This document shows positions 62,435 through 64,000 of a stretch of DNA of 64,000 nucleotides, piece after piece (position 1 is the first letter of the stretch; each line of letters opens with the position of its first letter). Source of the DNA: an uncultured Bacteroidia bacterium. GTDB taxonomy: Bacteria > Bacteroidota > Bacteroidia > NS11-12g > UBA9320. The DNA lies in contig CALSTB010000001.1 in the NCBI GenBank assembly GCA_943789165.1, positions 273,113-337,112 on the forward strand, read 5' to 3'. The translations under genes and the position numbers were made by a program. Under the pieces are notes generated by a model, which was not told the origin of the DNA, ran no database searches, and saw nothing but the letters and a program-made list of their open reading frames with translations.

Positions 62435-62466
62435 TTTGGATGGCGTATACTTGTATTGTAGGTTTG
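62435..62466 (+). promoter_or_regulatory. Promoter of AlkA-like glycosylase gene
   Basis: TTTG (62435-62438), a 20-base spacer, TAGGTTTG (62459-62466), then seven bases to ATG 62474. It is the best full-consensus promoter in the window and gives an almost leaderless mRNA. Confidence 0.7.
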
Positions 62467-62473
62467 AATACTC

Positions 62474-63100
62474 ATGTCATTTGAATTGCCATACAAGGAT
62501 ATTAAGTCCAAACTTATTTCTATGGATTCTGTCATGGAAAAAGTGATTGCCGCTACACCAGTTGATGTGGAACCCATGCCTGACGTCGACATTTATCGAA
62601 ACCTAATGCAATCCATTGTGTCGCAACAATTGTCGACGAAGGTGGCAGAGATTATTTGGCAACGCTTCCTTAACTTATTTCCAGACCAAGAGGCACATCC
62701 GGAAGCAGTGGTTAACTTAGAGTTTACAACTTTGCGAGGAGTTGGATTATCGGGCTCTAAATCCAACTACATTCAAAATGTAGCACGGTTTGCCTTGAAC
62801 AACGATATGTCGTTTGAGAAGTTAAGTAGCCTTGGTGATGAAGAGGTTATCCGATACCTGACAGAAATTAAAGGAGTTGGAAAATGGACGGTTCAAATGA
62901 TTTTAATGTTTCCGTTAGATAGGCCAAATGTCTTTCCAGTGGATGATTTAGGCATCCAAACTAAAATGAAACATTGGTATGGCTTAGAGTCTGAGAAAAA
63001 GGCATTGAGAACGGACATGGAAAAGGTGGCACAAAACTGGGCACCCTTTCGGACATTAGCGTGTAAATACCTTTGGGCATCTGAGATTCAAAAAGGATAA
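62474..63100 (+). CDS. alkA: DNA-3-methyladenine glycosylase II family (HhH-GPD)
   Basis: A 208-residue base-excision repair glycosylase. The helix-hairpin-helix reads LTEIKGVGKWTVQMILMF and the catalytic Asp lies in VFPVDDLGIQ, the HhH-GPD signature of AlkA-type enzymes. SIVSQQLSTKVAEIIWQRF is the conserved helix before it. It lacks the AlkA N-terminal TBP-like domain of E. coli, so it is the short Bacteroidota/Archaea form. It removes alkylated purines. No adaptive-response neighbour is present. Confidence 0.9.
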   Translation: MSFELPYKDIKSKLISMDSVMEKVIAATPVDVEPMPDVDIYRNLMQSIVSQQLSTKVAEIIWQRFLNLFPDQEAHPEAVVNLEFTTLRGVGLSGSKSNYIQNVARFALNNDMSFEKLSSLGDEEVIRYLTEIKGVGKWTVQMILMFPLDRPNVFPVDDLGIQTKMKHWYGLESEKKALRTDMEKVAQNWAPFRTLACKYLWASEIQKG

Positions 63101-63128
63101 TGTAGTAACTTCCCATTGTATTAATTCG

Positions 63129-64000
63129 ATGAATATGAAGCGATATGCCATACTACTTCTAATCCTTGGAGTTCTAAAAACCAACGGTTTTACCCAAGAT
63201 TACGTCACTGTACAATATCAGATTAAAAGCGATTTAGACATAACCTATGGCAGTGCAGCTGACGTTGCTGGAAACGTACGTCAACTAAAAATGGACGTGT
63301 CATACCCCACCGACGACACCGTTAAAAGCTGCGGAAGACCCTTAATGATATTGGTGCACGGAGGGGCATTTATGGCTGGCGACAAGGCGGAAGCTTCATT
63401 GGTTACATTACGTGAGGAATTTGCTAAACGAGGCTATGTGACCGCCTCTGTAAATTATAGGCTAGGCTTATTTAACACCGACAAACAAATTAATTGCAAT
63501 GTTTCGTCTTTGGGAGTGAATTGGAATTGTTTGAATATGACAGATTCGAGCGAATGGTATCGTGCTTATTATAGAGGGATTCAAGATGTTCATGGGGCTA
63601 TTCGGTATTTAGTAAACAATAGAACGACTTACCGTCCCGATGCGAACAACGTGTTTGTTGTTGGAGAAAGCGCTGGAGGTTTTATAGCAATGGGCGTTGG
63701 TTTTATTGATGATAGTACGGAGGTGATGAACAACCTAACAGCGTCAATGAGCAATGTCAATCCTCCCAACAAGATATACGAAAACGCCTGTGTGATTGGT
63801 CTTGGGTTGGATACATCCATTGCCTCAATGAACTTGGCAAGACCAGCACTGGGTCCGTATTATGGAAGTTTAAACCCACCACTTCAGAACACCTATACCA
63901 TTCGAGGAGTTGGCAATTTTTATGGTGGGGCTTTCAACGACATTTTTAAAAGCCATTCAACAGTTACACCTGTGTTATACACGTTTCACCAACCGAATGA
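63129..64000 (+). CDS. Secreted alpha/beta hydrolase (carboxylesterase type), partial
   Basis: Open from ATG 63129 (or ATG 63135) to the window edge, 290 codons. Signal peptide MKRYAILLLILGVLKTNGFTQ, then an alpha/beta hydrolase: oxyanion motif LVHGGAFMAGD (about residue 80), ASVNYRLG, and the nucleophile elbow VVGESAGGF (about residue 180) as in the hormone-sensitive-lipase/carboxylesterase family. The Asp and His of the triad would lie beyond the edge. Substrate unknown; a C-terminal T9SS domain is possible but not visible. Confidence 0.85.
   Translation, partial: MNMKRYAILLLILGVLKTNGFTQDYVTVQYQIKSDLDITYGSAADVAGNVRQLKMDVSYPTDDTVKSCGRPLMILVHGGAFMAGDKAEASLVTLREEFAKRGYVTASVNYRLGLFNTDKQINCNVSSLGVNWNCLNMTDSSEWYRAYYRGIQDVHGAIRYLVNNRTTYRPDANNVFVVGESAGGFIAMGVGFIDDSTEVMNNLTASMSNVNPPNKIYENACVIGLGLDTSIASMNLARPALGPYYGSLNPPLQNTYTIRGVGNFYGGAFNDIFKSHSTVTPVLYTFHQPN

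Noticed and set aside
1..64000. tRNA, rRNA, CRISPR arrays, insertion sequences, integrase or attachment sites
   Set aside because: None seen. The tandem repeats at 2281-4074 are in-frame protein repeats without spacers, not CRISPR.

Overview
The window looks like chromosome from a marine- or aquatic-type member of the Bacteroidota (Flavobacteriia/Cytophagia-like). The evidence is many secreted proteins with a type IX secretion (T9SS) C-terminal sorting domain, a gldA-gldF-gldG gliding ABC transporter locus, PspC, DUF2851, paired rhomboids behind mutL, and promoter elements of the Bacteroidota type (-33 TTTG/TTG, -7 TAnnTTTG). Ribosome binding sites of the Shine-Dalgarno kind are generally absent. 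I saw no rRNA, tRNA, CRISPR array, insertion sequence, integrase or phage gene.

Layout. 1-6476 (minus): 3'-truncated giant T9SS cargo gene (over 2,150 codons) with three beta-helix modules, twelve 50-residue repeats and the start of a sorting domain at the window edge. 6527-6895: remnant of a cation diffusion facilitator. 7150-9063: six-PKD T9SS protein. 9130-10872 (minus): three-gene set (small CxGxC membrane protein, outer-membrane barrel with a Cys-rich N-terminus, His-rich lipoprotein), probably metal related. 10981-14184: beta-lactamase-fold lipoprotein, seven-TM protein, sterol-desaturase/AGMO-like hydroxylase. 14155-21377: cyclophilin lipoprotein, LMW phosphatase plus PIG-L deacetylase, HD hydrolase, a yitT-like gene broken by two frameshifts, OmpA-family protein, small secreted protein. 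21727-25092: pgk, second cyclophilin lipoprotein, propeller lipoprotein. 25100-30649 (minus): small membrane protein, mutL, two rhomboids, EEP-family protein, O-methyltransferase. 30726-37090 (minus): T9SS protein followed directly by gldA, gldF, gldG. 37335-40597 (minus): tyrS with two flavin-linked enzymes and a two-TM protein, tightly overlapped. 41148-45566 (minus): ECF sigma factor, a protein with an inner-membrane helix and an outer-membrane-type barrel, and a T9SS protein, all overlapping. 45706-51760 (minus): PspC, DUF2851, pyrF, T9SS protein, RsmI-like methyltransferase, tail-specific protease. 51964-64000: M13 peptidase, unknown lipoprotein, secreted EEP nuclease-like T9SS protein, DUF6089/PorG-like barrel, alpha-2-macroglobulin lipoprotein, AlkA-like glycosylase, partial alpha/beta hydrolase.

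The most interesting signals are (1) the sigma / putative dual-membrane-spanning anti-sigma / T9SS cargo operon at 41148-45566, (2) a recurring placement of the -7 promoter element 3 to 8 bases before start codons, suggesting many leaderless mRNAs, (3) a T9SS adhesin-like gene placed directly ahead of gldAFG, (4) nucleotide-perfect 300-bp repeats in the giant cargo gene, and (5) gene decay in yitT and the CDF transporter. All functional assignments come from reading motifs and family resemblance, without database searches.
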